A stretch of DNA of 64,000 nt from Theocolax elegans (GCA_026168455.1 CM047425.1:87795580-87859579); one strand, 5' to 3'; positions 1 to 12,779 are shown, counted from the stretch's first letter. The notes: a model not told the origin generated them from the sequence alone. Translations and numbers: made by a program.

Positions 1-1800
1 TATTTTTAAGTCAGTTGAGCATTCCACCAAGAAAATAAAGACATATCAAGAGCTAATAAAGTGAGTTTGCTAACGCAGCCTTTTCACTGGTATCACGCGT
101 CCAAATATCGCGTGTCCGCGAGTCAAGCCAACAGTCGCACAATGTATCAAACGTCCCCTATAAAAGAGCAATTCATCATGCTATTTGCGAGAACTCGAAA
201 TTACAGTGTCGACCGTTTCTTGTTCGTGGACGTCCATTATATTCGCTTCCCACAACTCGCGGCCATATATCCTACGACAATACGCGTCTCCATGCGCGAC
301 TAGGCCAACCAATGCCCATCCTTCAAAATTCCCTCGCAATACTCAAAGAATAATCGGCGACTAAACAAACCAAATATGTCGTTAATGCTGCCAGGTTAAA
401 AGTAAGGCCTCATGAAATGGGAAACTAAAACGTAGAACGGCTCCTTCCTCGAACGAGGATCAAATCTTTTGAAAGATACTTTTATAACTAATTTTTAGTA
501 AATGCGCGTACATGAAAAGCAAAATGAAAATTTAATGCACAACTCGGTTTACAATTCCAGTCTCAAAAATTTTTGTTGAATAATTTATAATGATGAGTCT
601 TTCTCTAATAAAATATTTTAAATTTAAGCTTTGTTAATTTTTCAAATTATAAGAAAAACATGATGCAGATGATCATTATAGAAAAAAGAAAAGTTACTAT
701 ACACGGAAAATAAAATAAAAGTCGCGTGAAAAAGTACGCAAGCATGTATGCCATCAGGGCTTTTTGAGGATTGCTTTGATTATCTTATAAGCGAATATTC
801 ACGGAAAACGGCTAGGCTAAAGTGCGTCATTGTTGTTCAAGTAATGGCTTGTTAAACGAGCATCGTATCCAATTCGGTGCTAAAAGCGTAGCAAGATCCC
901 TGAAGGGAGGAATGAAGAACAGAGTACCAGAATATTATGGTGCCCTTTGGTATTCTTTTCGACTTTTCAGTCATGGGGGAGAAGTAAACACTAATTTAAC
1001 CAAGCTATCAAACTCTTTTATTGACGTACTACAGAAGAACATTGCACACATACACACGAGGATTTGTTTTGTGGTGATTTCGTAGCGATAAAAATATTAG
1101 GACTTTGATAGATTGGGGATTCGGGGAGAGCGATGTAGAAACGATACCTGACAACTGAAATTGATTACTAGTATCAACCAGGAAGCATAAAGTTCAGTGC
1201 ACCTCTTATCTAAATGAATCACCATATATTATGAGATCTATACTTGAAATTTGATATTACGTAATGTTTATCTGTATCGAGATTAATGCGACTTCTTTCT
1301 ATTATGAATCACACTGTAAATACAACGATTTATAGACTAAATAACAAACAATAAATTATCAATTTTGAAATATTGCTGTTAACTTAATTTTTTCAACTAT
1401 ATTTTGATCGTTCAAAGCTTGCTTTCTTAAATTCTTATATTTACGGCAATAGATTATCATACGTCACAATTTGTAGTTAAGTATATGAAGATAAATGCTA
1501 ACAAAGGATTTACCATAAAATATAATTTTCTTTAATAATCAAGTTAAATTGTCAAGTGATGCTAGAAAAATGTTAAGCTTGTATATCTAGGAATTCACTG
1601 GTTACTTTACTGATAATTTTTACATCAGTTATTTACTCCGGAGGTTATTCATTTAAGAGCATCTCGGAGAGCATTAATTACGTCGTTAATAGAAGTAAAA
1701 AAAATGTACGAGAAAACACACATAGGACAAAGTACAATCAAGTTAATAACAGCATTCCTCTCTAACCGTAATAAACGAAATCGCTAATTGCATCGGTAAT
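1..1800. other. Non-genic DNA, moderately to strongly AT-rich
   Basis: No supported gene. The first 330 bases are less AT-rich and contain TATAAAAG at 159-166, which could be a TATA box but has no clear initiator or gene after it. From 350 to 1,800 the sequence is AT-rich and short frames are broken by many stops. CAG|GTATCG on the minus strand near 1,148 is a weak overlapping acceptor-donor. I see no repeat copy and no RNA gene. Confidence 0.6.
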
Positions 1801-2229
1801 AGCAGTTTCTCGAGCGTGTAGATCGATTTTCACATAAGTTAAAACGGCATACCGAATTTATTAGGCGTAAACCCGAAGTAAGCCAATGCGAGGTAATGTG
1901 TATAGAAAGGTAAGGAAAATCGTGAGAAAACGGTAAAGTAAGGAGCAGCTATCCGAGAAAGAGTAAACGAGGGAACGACAACCTGGCTTATACTATAGAG
2001 ACAAGGTGAAAGAGCGAGTATTTGGGTGCGCGCTGTATAATCCGTAAACCCGAGGCCTCGACGAGTATATTGCACTTTTCGACTGTGCAGTCGTAGCCGC
2101 TAAACCCAAATGAGGCAGCTGTACAATTTGCACGGTGCTCTCGATCTCAATAATTATTACCGTTATGACCCATCGCCTCTGCCTGTGTTTTAATGCTAAC
2201 CTATAATTATATCGCGAGAAGAAAGATCG

Positions 2230-2580
2230 AGGCGCGGTTGATTGGCTAGATCGATCGTTCGATAATATTCCGCTTCCACCTACTAATTTCTTTTATCGGT
2301 CTCTCTTCATTAATTATGTCGCTTATTAACCTCGCCTTTGCTCTGCTCCAGGTAATTGAGTAAGTTCGCTTATATACGTACACACAAATATACTTTGTCG
2401 TCGTTACGACGTCGCCACGACCGCCGCCGGTGACGTCAATTCTTTCGTTTACTTGGGTTAATTGAATTTTTGGTGATACAACACACGAGTCAATATTCGA
2501 CTGAATCGAGCTCTCTCTTTTCATTGTTAGAATACAATTTCCTTCTTGATTTATTGGACGAAAGATCTCCATGATTATTT
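2230..2580. promoter_or_regulatory. Candidate regulatory hill with a perfect CRE
   Basis: This short GC-richer island lies between AT-rich flanks. TGACGTCA, the full palindromic cAMP-response element bound by CREB/ATF bZIP proteins, is at 2,431-2,438, next to a CG-rich run (2,408-2,430). GATTGGCT near 2,239 is a CCAAT-type box. What is seen is the motif cluster. Regulatory function is inferred, and no transcript start is evident. Confidence 0.25.
2325..2360 (+). other. Candidate recursive splice site (+)
   Basis: A pyrimidine-rich tract (about 2,329-2,348) ends in CCAG at 2,351 and is followed at once by GTAATT, so acceptor and donor overlap. A second donor-like GTAAGT begins 8 bases further on (2,360). 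This arrangement is that of a zero-length (ratchet) exon in a long insect intron, or of an acceptor with a very small exon. No open frame supports an ordinary exon here. Confidence 0.3.
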
Positions 2581-3060
2581 AATGTATAGTGAAAGGTACA
2601 AGAATTCCGGCACCGTTCACGGATTAATTTCAATTACAAGTTTCTTTGTTTCTTACTCGCTCCAAAGATAATTATACGTTTCATCGTGTTATTGGGTAAT
2701 ACGATCAGTAAATTTTAATATTTTATTATCATATTATTATATTAATCATATTATATGTTAAATAAAAGCTGTGATGATAACGTATGAATAAATAAATAAT
2801 ACAAAGGACTTCTAAAACAAACTATTTCAACTTTGAAATTTCCACAACCTATATTTCGCGTTATCTCTATTTTTTAATATTGTATTTTAATTATTTACTA
2901 ATTATTCATTAAAGAATTGAATATAATTATAGTAATAATTCTAAAAATATTATTTTAAACTGATTTGAATGTCAAGTACCAAAGATATTACTACGACGTA
3001 TAATAGAAAATTTATATCGTTCGAAATCTCGAATTGTCACCCGAAATTCAATTCCCACAA
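2581..3060. other. AT-rich spacer
   Basis: Strongly AT-rich with many stops in every frame. I see no gene, repeat family or RNA structure. Confidence 0.6.
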
Positions 3061-4200
3061 ATATAAATAACTCAAGAATATCTACAAAGGAAAAAGTACG
3101 TAGAAAAGAGCGCGCAAAATCGCATCATTACGCTTCTACGAAAAAAGAGGAACAAAAGAAACGCGATCAATTCACAAAATATCCTTTCGAGCGCGTCTCG
3201 CTTATTTAAAGTCAACGAGAAAAAGGAAGAAGCGAAGGAGGACGAGGCAGCAGCTCGATAAATAATTTCGAGCGCGCAAACAAGCACCGAAAAAAAAGGA
3301 ATACGATCGTCGTCGTCGTCGTTGTCGTTGCCGTTGTTTTTCTCTACCTCCTTCCCTCGACTCACTCGAGAGCTTATTAAAGTTCATTTTTCGGCCTTGC
3401 GAGAGAGGTGAGGGAGAAATTACTGATTGACGTCGCAAACCCGTACAAGGAGATATACACACATACATATACAAATACAAACACAATCGTGCGCACACCT
3501 CATGTCCCTGGTAAATCGGTCTCGCTTCGGTCTCCCGCCAAGGCTGCGTCCTCCCACGCGTTCCGAGTGAAAAAATTGCGGCAACGAGAGCGAGCGAGAG
3601 GATTGGCGCAACAAAAAAAAAACGAAACAGAAGGAGGAAGATAAAAAAAAAAGGGAAGGCGCGTATATGCGAGCGCGCGAACTTTGTGGCCCTCAAGGCT
3701 AACCGGCAGAACAATAAGTTTACTGTCGACCTCTATAAGTCATCCGTATTTATTTGCCGAAAGAGAGGCCCTTTTTATTTCGAGCCCTCTCGCCTCTTGA
3801 CTTCTTTTTCCTTCTCTCTCTTCCCCTCTCCCGTTCAGCTTCGTTTCTCGAAGTCCGATATTCGTTATTGTGTGTACACACATTGCGAAGCTCCGAAGTG
3901 GAATATTTATAACGAGGAATTAATACCCTGGGAGATTCTCGGGAGCGATAATCGACCGTGGAGGGAGTGAATATCGGCTCGGTTTTGCGGAATCCTACGC
4001 GGACGTGGTTTTGCGCTACGTGAAAGAATTCGAGCATTGATAAACGCGCTCGCAAACCTTCGCGGTGATCCGCGTGATTATACGGGATATTAATTGAAGC
4101 AATTTTTCTCCGACGTTAAGTGGAACCGATCTCTCGAATTTATCCTTGATGAATGAAGTAAATTGGTTTCGATTAATTTTAAACACCAGAAAGGTCAACG
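3061..4200. other. CpG- and purine-rich hill, no supported gene
   Basis: A GC-richer region with a (CGT)n run at 3,305-3,336 and purine-biased plus-strand stretches (about 3,580-3,660). Overlapping frames of 78 to 170 codons exist on both strands. Their products are dominated by Arg, Ser and Phe runs from low-complexity DNA, so they are not credible proteins. A GAG|GTGAGG donor-like site near 3,407 has no matching exon. Confidence 0.5.
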
Positions 4201-7000
4201 CGTTGTAGCTTTTATTAGGCTTTGTAATCGGCTGTCTTGTCTTCCTTTTTTTTAAAACTACTTAGCTTATAATTTACTCGATTATACTCGTATTGTTGAG
4301 ACATCCAGAATTACTTTTCAAAATTGAATACTGGTATTGTCGACCTCAATTATTGCCATTGGAAGATTGAAAAACAAATATTATTTCTACAAAGTGAATC
4401 AAAATTTTTTTATCATATTGCCTCCACTGTGGACCTAAAGTGTCCTCTATAATACACAAAGAAACGAGATATAATCATAAAAACCAATACATCAAATAAA
4501 TATAAAAGCATCAACGGTTTGATATATATAACCAAAATAATTATCATGAATAAACTTTCATTTTTATAAAAAAATTATCATTCTATATTTGATATCGATT
4601 GGAATTAATAAAACATAATTTTCTTTTTATTAAAATCTTATCTAGCTCTTCATATACATCGAATGTATACCTACGACATCCACGGAATAATCGTTCGACT
4701 TATACAGAGCGCGACAAACGTGACCAATTCATCTATCACTTGAATCGTTCGCCCGAAAAGCATAAGAATATAGAGAGAAAAAACGCAAAACGTATTGAGA
4801 TGAAAGCTGGTGTACCAAAAAAAGAGAACACGAATGCACTAAAGTTTGGCATCAAACAGTCGACAATGCGAAGACCTCGTTCGCAGACTCCTTCCTCTCT
4901 ATCAAAGTTTCTACGAACAGTCGAGTACTTTTACGCACGAGACGGGCACCGATGAGTTCACTCGCCTTTTTCAATTGTGCAACGAGCCGTCCACAGCTGT
5001 TCAGCGCGTCCTTCCATTTCGTCTCTTCCTCGCAAATGCAAATGCAAATATACGCAGATGAAAAGGTGTAGGAACGTACAAACTTGCGCATGGCTGTACG
5101 CTTTTACCGGATACTTTTTTTACTCCCATTTTGATGTGATAAAGTTCAGGCTTAGTAGAATGTCATGTCCATTCGCAGTCGGCGCGTAGATAGCGATAAT
5201 CGATTTTCGATAATGTAGAAATTAATTATTTTCCATCATACTCGATATAAATGAGGTATACGTATCATTGCATTATTGCAATGCACATATACGTATTATT
5301 AAGTTTTAAGTTTAAAAATAAGTATTTTTTAAAATAATGTATCTTCACTTATAAATGGAATATTAATATAATATATTTTATAAATAAATAAATATTAAAG
5401 TTAAAATTTTCTGTCATTTGTCTGTGGTTATTAATAGTAAAGAGAAAACTTGATGTGTATTTGTTGATTGCGCAAGATCTAAAATTCAATTTCATGTACA
5501 TTTAATAAGGTTTTACTTCAAGAAGGTGTTAAAGTTAAAGTGCTATCATTTGCTACCGCTCTTGTTTACTTTTATTTTTTCATTAATAATTGACTAATAC
5601 TGAAAGAAATTATTTTACTTTATGTGTATCAACGATTGTTTTAAAACATAACATATATAGTACATATTATTTCTAAGTTTACAACTAATAATTTCAATAT
5701 GATAATTTATTTACTTTTCACAAGTTAAAAAATTAAAAGTTAACACACGGAAAAAATTACTTAATTTTTAAATATTTTTCAGAAAGCTACAAATCATTAA
5801 TAAATTTTGTATTAAATTTAATACATCAAATGCACATTCGACTGATTAAATGTAAGATTTTATACTGATTAATAAAAATTGCTCATTCGCAATATCACTT
5901 TACAATTTTTTATTTAAAATATTTAACGCGTTTAACAAAAAGAACAGAACTGTCAATATTTTAAAAACAAACTATAAAAATATTGTTGATTACGTAATGG
6001 TAGCACTCCTTTTTTAAATAAATACACGTGTTACGATAACTGGCTGTAGGATTTGCGATTATATATATTTAACCGAGTGTATATTGCTTTTTCGCGAATT
6101 CGCTACTCGTCAAATCCATTTGCCGGCAAAAACTTAAGAGAAAATAATATGATTTTTATTAAGGAATCAGATAATTTTACCGTAAAAGTGCATATTTTAA
6201 TGGTTTGACGCAATCATTTCGGCAATTAACTACTGCCACGCGTAAATCCAATTGTTGGTTAACCTATAATTTAACCTTTACTTATTTATCGACGTGTCCT
6301 ATAGATCAGAGTCAAAGTTAACGAAGAAATTTCGGCAACAAAAAGTCGAATTCTATTATAGGATTACAAGTTTCGACCACAGAGGACAATCTTATTGAAT
6401 ACCAAACCAACAAAAAGACTGTAAATGTTTAATGATTCATTTAAATTCAATCTTTCTTATCACAAATATAATATGTAAAAATTTAGAATTTATAATAAAA
6501 AAATTGGACTTATTTTTTAATCACTTTTCTTGTTAATATACCTAAATAATAATTTTGTTTCTTAATTTTGTAAATCTAATTTATAAGTTTCTTAATTTAA
6601 ATTTTCTAATGAATTGTAATTGTTTATTAAAAAGCAGTTACTATACATATACTTATTATTGGTCAGTGTCAGAATCTACTTTTTAATAATTATAAATTCT
6701 TTTATTAATCAATAACAAAGTTTCCTTGTTATGTTTAAAATGATGGAATCTTTATTTAAAATTCATAGTAAGCTTTACGACTATTAGTATTTTTTCTCCG
6801 TATATTATTATTTTTCAAGTCATTTTTTGTACCGTGGTACAATGTTCGTGATAACTCTATGAGTGTACATTCATGTTTGTACAATGTACAATAAATTTAT
6901 TAATTGTTCAATACAAAAATGGACGTGGCCACTATTCATGTTGTTTACTACAAGCATGAAAAGTTGATGCTCGAGATAAAAAGTTACGGAAATAAACAAA
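4201..7000. other. AT-rich desert with a small CpG hill
   Basis: Mostly very AT-rich. Positions 4,660-5,190 are less so and contain a 118-codon plus-strand frame starting at 4,599. It runs from AT-rich into GC-rich DNA, has no recognisable domain and is overlapped by other frames on both strands. No gene is supported. From 5,200 to 7,000 I see only short AT-rich tracts. Confidence 0.55.
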
Positions 7001-7500
7001 TTAAATTAAGAGATCAGAAGCGCAAGGATAAACTAGCAAGTAAAATAAAGAGATCGAAACGATGATCATCGGCTAGCGAGAGATCGCTCGTACGTGTCCG
7101 ATACCGATACTTTCGGTACAGAGAAAAAGATAGCCTGTGTGGGTGAGGTGTGCGCGTGTGTGTGAGTGTGCGCCAACATGTGCGCCCGAGAGCGCGTATA
7201 TAAAAGTACGTACACATACACATAGACGCGCACACAAGTAACCGGTTTTGAGGCTCGTGTACGCTCGCCACCGCTTTGACGTACTCGTTCCAACTCCGGC
7301 TCTCTTTTTCTCTCTTTCTCGCGCTCAATCGCGGTTTCCACGGTCGCACACACGTTTATACCGTCCTCGGTACGTGTATTGGAATTTTTCGAATCGTTGG
7401 ACTTTCACCGTCATTCGTGAACACACCGTGTTCCAGCGTGTGAAAGGATTTATACGTGCTGTCATGAAATTCAGTCTACAACCGATGTAAGCCCGTACTC
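7001..7500. other. CpG hill with TATA-like box and GT-rich runs
   Basis: A GC-richer interval with alternating GT/CA runs (7,138-7,240). TATATAAAAG at about 7,197-7,206 sits inside it and resembles a core promoter TATA element. No initiator, open frame or splice signal lets me assign a gene. Overlapping frames on both strands (80 to 111 codons) look like products of composition. Confidence 0.3.
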
Positions 7501-8178
7501 GATCAGTAACAGGAAGTACTCGCGTAAATGCATTAATAAACCTTTATTGTAAAATAAATAGCTATTTTTCTATAACCAAAGTCTTACTCAGCACGGCCTA
7601 TTGTTTTTCTGGCAGTTGTGTGAGGATTACACGATGAATTTTAATGTATTGCCCGACACTGACTTACCCGATGCTCACTGTAATTTTAATAAATTATTTG
7701 AATCTTACCATTCAATTTTAAATTAATATTTAATTTAATGGCATTATAAATTGACAAATCATTAAATTAACCAATCTCGATCAAATGAAATTAAACTTTG
7801 TTTTTACATCGTTCTTATAAAGAGTGTGTAACACTAAATATAATTGTAGCTTAGTTATATAGACATTTTTGATCCATAATCACTAGTCAAAAGGAAACAG
7901 GGTTTTGACCGAACGAATTAGCGAAAACGAAAGCTATACCAATGCTCATTTTAAATAGACACGCAATTATTCACGTGAAAGTAAATTTTACGTATAGCTA
8001 TCTATATCGATCGAACTATTTGGAATGTTCACGACCGGTAATAACTAGATATGTATAAAAACGATTAAATTTAGCAATCAGATCTATGAAAGTATAACTT
8101 ACGTTTCGAACACAATATTTCAAATAAAAAATCTTAAAACAGGTACTCAACCGCAGTGTAAGTATAATATTATATATG

Positions 8179-8222
8179 TACGCGCGCGCGCGTGTGTGTA
8201 CGTGTACGTGTACGTGTACACA
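8179..8222. repeat. (CG)n/(GTGTAC)n microsatellite
   Basis: Alternating purine-pyrimidine DNA: a CG run followed by TG steps and repeated GTGTAC units. Such DNA can adopt Z-form. It lies at the left edge of a CpG hill running to about 8,830. Confidence 0.8.
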
Positions 8223-8399
8223 TTCGTACACACAAAATATGAAAAGACATTTATTTAGATCCACAAAATTGAAAACTATCCGCATAATAAATAGCTATCC
8301 ACCAGCAGCAGAAAAAGTAAAATCCACGAGGCTTACAAACGATCGATTCCGCAGACAAGAAATTATTTTCTGGTCGTCGCGTTATTCAGATTCGTCGCG

Positions 8400-8830
8400 A
8401 GATTTCTTCGCGGTGAAGCGAAAAGCACGATTTATATGTTCGACGAGGCGCTCTTTAATGTTGCTGACAAACATGTGTGTATACGTATGTGTGTACGTGT
8501 GTGGCTTTCTCGCTCGCTCGCGCCTACCGGTTTTTCCCTCTTTTTCTCCTTCATCGGCGCCTCGTGATATACGACGCTGACGTCCCATTGAATTAAACGT
8601 CCCCATTTCTTCTCTGGAGCGCATGCGCGCAAACGCGTATATTCAAGCTTATTAGTTCTTATTGTTGAAAACTCGTTATTTACGAGACTGAACTGCTCTT
8701 TCCTTCGCGACTCGCGTCTTATTGTACTCGAGCTGATAAGTAACGCTTGAAAATCGACGCCGTTTCTTCATGCTTTCTCTTAATTGCAATTCACTTTTTG
8801 GCCATGCAACTTCTCCGTGCCTTCATATTA
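8400..8830. promoter_or_regulatory. CpG hill with NRF1/EWG-like and CRE-like motifs
   Basis: GCGCATGCGCGC at 8,619-8,630 matches the palindromic core of NRF1 (insect EWG) sites, and a TGACGTC half-palindromic CRE is near 8,578. A GT-rich repeat occupies about 8,475-8,505. The motifs are visible. Promoter activity and the gene served are not. Several short frames on both strands appear to be compositional. Confidence 0.2.
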
Positions 8831-9267
8831 AAGAGTTTCAAAACATGCAAATCAATACCTATTATTTATAAGAATCACATTATCGTATATAAATAAAATG
8901 CTGTTCCTAATATATATATACAATTTTGCAAGTAATAAATAAACAATTTAGTGTAGCTATTACTATATCACTAATTGAGAAATTTTGTACAGATGAAATA
9001 AATTCAATTTATTTACATGTATATATAAAATATTAATTTTGAAGAATCCTGATTTTTTATTTGATCCAATGCATCTCGCATTCTCATCAACTTCGAGGCC
9101 CGAAAAAATAAAGTAGGAATCTATAGCCTTGGTAGAAAAAAGAAACAAGTATGTATTGTCGAAACAATGGGAAGAGCGAAAGCATCGTTAATTAAGCGGC
9201 GTGTTGACCGTGAAGCCAGACGGGCGGGTGCGTTTAATCAAACGCTTTGGTCTCAGTCGTTTTCTAC

Positions 9268-9270
<3 letters not shown>

Positions 9271-9340
<70 letters not shown>

Positions 9341-9381
9341 GGGAGAGACTGAAAGAGAGAGAAAGAGAGAGAGAGAGAGAG
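9271..9381 (+). repeat. (GA)30 - G9 - (GA)n microsatellite
   Basis: Thirty uninterrupted GA steps (9,271-9,330), then nine G (9,331-9,339), then an interrupted GA/GAAA tract to about 9,381. It is the longest simple repeat in the window. It explains the Arg-Glu and Ser-Leu dipeptide runs in overlapping frames, which are not proteins. GAGA-type factors bind such tracts in insects, but no function is shown here. Confidence 0.95.
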
Positions 9382-9840
9382 TGGAACCAGGGGTCAGCGA
9401 CCAAAGTGAGATGGACGGGAAATTTCAATAAATCCGCGTAACGCACGCGCACCAGAGGTGTGACGGTTCGCGGTCCTCGAGAACTTGGGAATTCAGCAGA
9501 AATTGAACAATTTCCTCGCGCGATGCATCCGAGAGGGCCAATAAACCCCGGGCTCTCGCTTTTCCATCTCTCTATCTCTCTCGGGTATGGTGGTTGCGCG
9601 AACCGCATCGACCGTACCCTGCCGCATCTCTCGACTGTGTCTGCGTGCCTTCCTCCTCGGGCGTCCCGTGTGTGTTTCATTAATTGGAACGGGCTTGCCA
9701 ACCCTGACACGATCGGGACTAATTCGATCTTCCCTCTTTCTCATCGGTGCAGAAACCGATCCTCTTGCGACCAATGGAATTCACTATCCAAATACAGGTG
9801 CATCTACTCTTTTGCTTCTTTTCTAGGTTCCCAATGACCT
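9382..9840. other. CpG-rich hill next to the GA repeat
   Basis: One of the least AT-rich parts of the window. Frames of 79 to 148 codons are open on both strands, which points to composition. A 45-base stretch, 9,753-9,797 (+), has CAG in front after a pyrimidine tract and CAG|GTGCAT behind. It would make a 15-codon exon, but all three frames are open, so the reading frame cannot be decided and the call is weak. Confidence 0.35.
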
Positions 9841-11004
9841 GACACGAACTTGATAAAACTTCTTGATGAGCTTGTCTGGATCATTAATAATTGGTTCACA
9901 CTTTACGTTTTCGATTATTTTGTGACACGTACGTACACACACGTAGGTAATTAAATGTAATTTTGTAATAAAAACTGAAAAACGCGTATAATATTACTTT
10001 GCAGTATTATCATGGAATTTGACAAATGGCGAATGTTTGTGCGTGCCCTTAAATCATCAATTCATAGGGTTATACGCTTAGATAAATGATAGGTACAACA
10101 CCTGGGCAAAAAATGCACTCACGCGACCCCTCAAATTAAGTACAATACTATATATATAAATGCTAAATCATTATTCGTAGATTACATAAGCATTGAGAAG
10201 ACAAAAAAGGCAATTCACGCGAATAGCACCTTCGACGACAAAGGGAAAAACCCTGGCGAAGAGAAAGGGCTCGATTTCTACGCGCATCGAAGGCCACTTT
10301 CGAGTTCGTGTAGTGTACACACGTTTCTCGAACGCGTGGCGTGCCTCCCCTCTTTCTATACCGAGTGTAACGAAATTAGCCTCGCACCTGGCCCAACCGA
10401 ATTATCGCGAGCCGCGCATGTAAGAAAACAAGGCGCAGTCGGTTTTCTCCGCGTAACCTGGTGATAAATAAACGGGCTCTTGGTATATATATATAACTAC
10501 AATGAAACCCTTGCACTTGTATGCGTATAACCATTATTACGCACTTCTTTTTTATTCGACAGGGCTTCTCGCTTTCTCTTCATTATAAACGAGTGCTGTT
10601 GCTGAAAATCGACGCGGAAAGGTATAGCCTCTCTTTGAGCAGTGTATACGAACGTTGCGCGTGATTTGCATGTTTATGTGGGATGCCGATGTTTGAATGT
10701 TATTTATGAATAGTAATTTACTATTCATGAATAGAAAATTTAATTTAAGGGCGGTATTAACCGCATGGACGTTGCCGCTACAAGCTTTGACTTTGAACTT
10801 TCAGATATTTTTTTTATTCAAATGAGACTTTCGTCGAGCGATATACCTTTACGGAAGTTCGTCATTCACGGCATACCAGAGATAATAATCAAAGTTTCTT
10901 TATCTCTCTATCACTCTCGTAGTAGTAACATTTATGGTAAAGAAAATAATAATGCAAACAAGTTTGCATTGTAAATGCGAATCAAGCTATTATGATTGGT
11001 TTTA
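9841..11004. other. Mixed intergenic or intronic DNA
   Basis: AT-rich stretches around a CpG-richer core (10,190-10,640) with a 76-codon frame of no recognisable family. No splice pair, repeat family or RNA gene is supported. Confidence 0.5.
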
Positions 11005-11511
11005 CCCTAGTAGAAATTTAAAACTAAGAACTAGGAATTAAAAATTGGTAGTAAATACCTTGTGATGAAACGCTTTTTCTCCCATTTTACTAGCATTTAA
11101 TAGAATGACCATAACCTCAAAATATTTAAATATTCTTTCCAGCTTTCCGGAAAGAGTAAACTTCAAAATTCCTATAGTTTCGGATGGGTTTTTAACGTTT
11201 TCGTCTGATTCACAACTAATTTCTGTTGTATTCCCAGTATTTACGAAGATAAACGCTGTTTTATTAGATTTTTCACTTGTCCATTTTTAATAGATATTTA
11301 ATAGGACATAACTAGACTCAACTGTAATCTATATTTACAAGCTCAAAAATGGGAGAAAAATAGGATTTTACTTTAATAAATGGTCATAAAATGTGAGAAA
11401 AAGCGTTTCATCGATTGGAGAAAAATGGGCACATTTTTCGCCTATTTTTTGCCCATTCTATTCAAACAGTCTATTTAATACTTATTTAATGGAATATGAT
11501 TTCTACCAGGG
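11005..11511. mobile_element. Candidate non-autonomous DNA element with terminal inverted repeats
   Basis: The left end begins CCCTAGTAGAAAT and the right end, read on the other strand, begins CCCTGGTAGAAAT. About 60 to 90 bases inside, both arms carry a near-identical block containing GATGAAACGCTTTTTCTC (11,064-11,085 and its inverse near 11,396-11,415). Both then have a related ATTTAATAGAATGACCAT-like stretch. This pairing indicates a MITE-like relic of about 507 bp. I cannot find a clear target duplication or any transposase, so the superfamily is left open. Confidence 0.6.
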
Positions 11512-12540
11512 CACTATTATTGTTTTATGGTATTTATTCATAAAATAGAATCATTTTTTTATCTTAAACAAGCTTAATTAATTTTGTATTTTTTGATTAT
11601 TTTTCAACTATAAAGCAGAGAAAACTAATTATTTATAAAACAATAACGTTTAAGTATGATTCTTTATAATATTTGCATAATTACTTAATAATGTCCTAAA
11701 GACTTTAATATTTAAAACTCGATAATAAGCTTTGGAAGACTCATGCGGTTACACAATATATATATATACATGTATGTATGAGTATGCGTGGTTAGTATGT
11801 GGTTCCAGTAGGACTTACCACCATTCTTCTTTAAATATCAATGAAAAAAATTTAAATTACATATAATTAAAACAACAGTTTAATTATATAATAAGAACGT
11901 ATACATTATTGGTTAATTTACGAAGAGAAGTTTTGTTAAAAATATTTAAATGTTTGAGATATAAATTGTTCTGCCACTGTTGTACAAATACTGTAATATA
12001 AATACGTCAATATTTTACCCTGAATATTTGGATAATATTTATTAATTTCTTTTCGTCTGTCTATTTGTATTAGTAACAGTAAGTTCTTAGAAAAGTATAA
12101 TTTATATTTTTTGAAATACAGTATTTTGGAAAAGCTCCGATTTTTTATAAATAATTTAAATCATAATTTTCTTCATTTAATAATCAAAATCAATTTGATT
12201 TTTCTAGTCCAAAAATTTTGCATATTAATTTTTTAAAAAACTATTTAAAAACTGTTTTAAAAACTATGCTGGTATATGAATATAAATAGTCTCTATACTG
12301 CAAATATATAAACTTTTAATTCAATTATCCATATAGGTCAAATAATAAATGCTGTTTCAAAAACGATTGTTAAATTTTAAATTAAATCCAATTTCCAATG
12401 TTAGATAAAAATTAAAAATAAAATCATTATGTTCAAAGACTCGTGCATGAATAGAGAATGATTTATACGGGTTCGAGTGTTTAGAGGTGAAAAAATCGTT
12501 AATAAGGTAAAACAAGTCGCGTGCACACAGAGTCTCCCCC
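11512..12540. other. AT-rich spacer
   Basis: Very AT-rich with short AT steps near 11,757-11,770. No gene, repeat copy or RNA gene seen. Confidence 0.6.
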
Positions 12541-12570
12541 AAAAGGCCAATAAATAGCCAATCCCCTTAC

Positions 12571-12721
12571 CCTAGGCGGTGGCGAATCGTTCGTTGCAAA
12601 CCGACCAAAATACAATTTCCCCACAACCGATTAATCAAGGTCGTGTCATCCCCTTCCGTCTCTTCTATCCCACTCAACTTAATCAACTCATTATCTCTGG
12701 AGTCTCTGGGTCTCGGAAATT
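12571..12721 (-). CDS. Candidate internal exon, unknown protein
   Basis: On the minus strand TTCGCAG (acceptor) precedes 151 bases in a single open frame, followed by CTAGG|GTAAGG, a good donor. The frame reads EFPRPRDSRDNELIKLSG and onward, ending near TIRHRL before the donor. It is acidic and mixed, without low-complexity runs, and lies in a small GC-richer island within AT-rich DNA. The pyrimidine tract before the acceptor is weak. I recognise no family. It supplies two bases to its first codon, so it is not phase-compatible with the minus-strand candidate at 18,377-18,492 as its direct neighbour. Confidence 0.3.
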
Positions 12722-12779
12722 CTGCGAACCCAGCCCAGCGGTCGCTTAAGCTTTGCGCAAACGACAAAATCTTCCTTTT

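Noticed and set aside
3202..3714. 170-codon minus-strand frame
   Set aside because: Product is runs of Phe, Arg, Ser and Leu from low-complexity CpG- and purine-rich DNA; overlapping frames are open on both strands and no domain is visible.
9264..9710. 148-codon minus-strand frame with Leu-Ser repeats
   Set aside because: Half of it is the translated GA/CT microsatellite; the rest overlaps plus-strand frames of equal quality.
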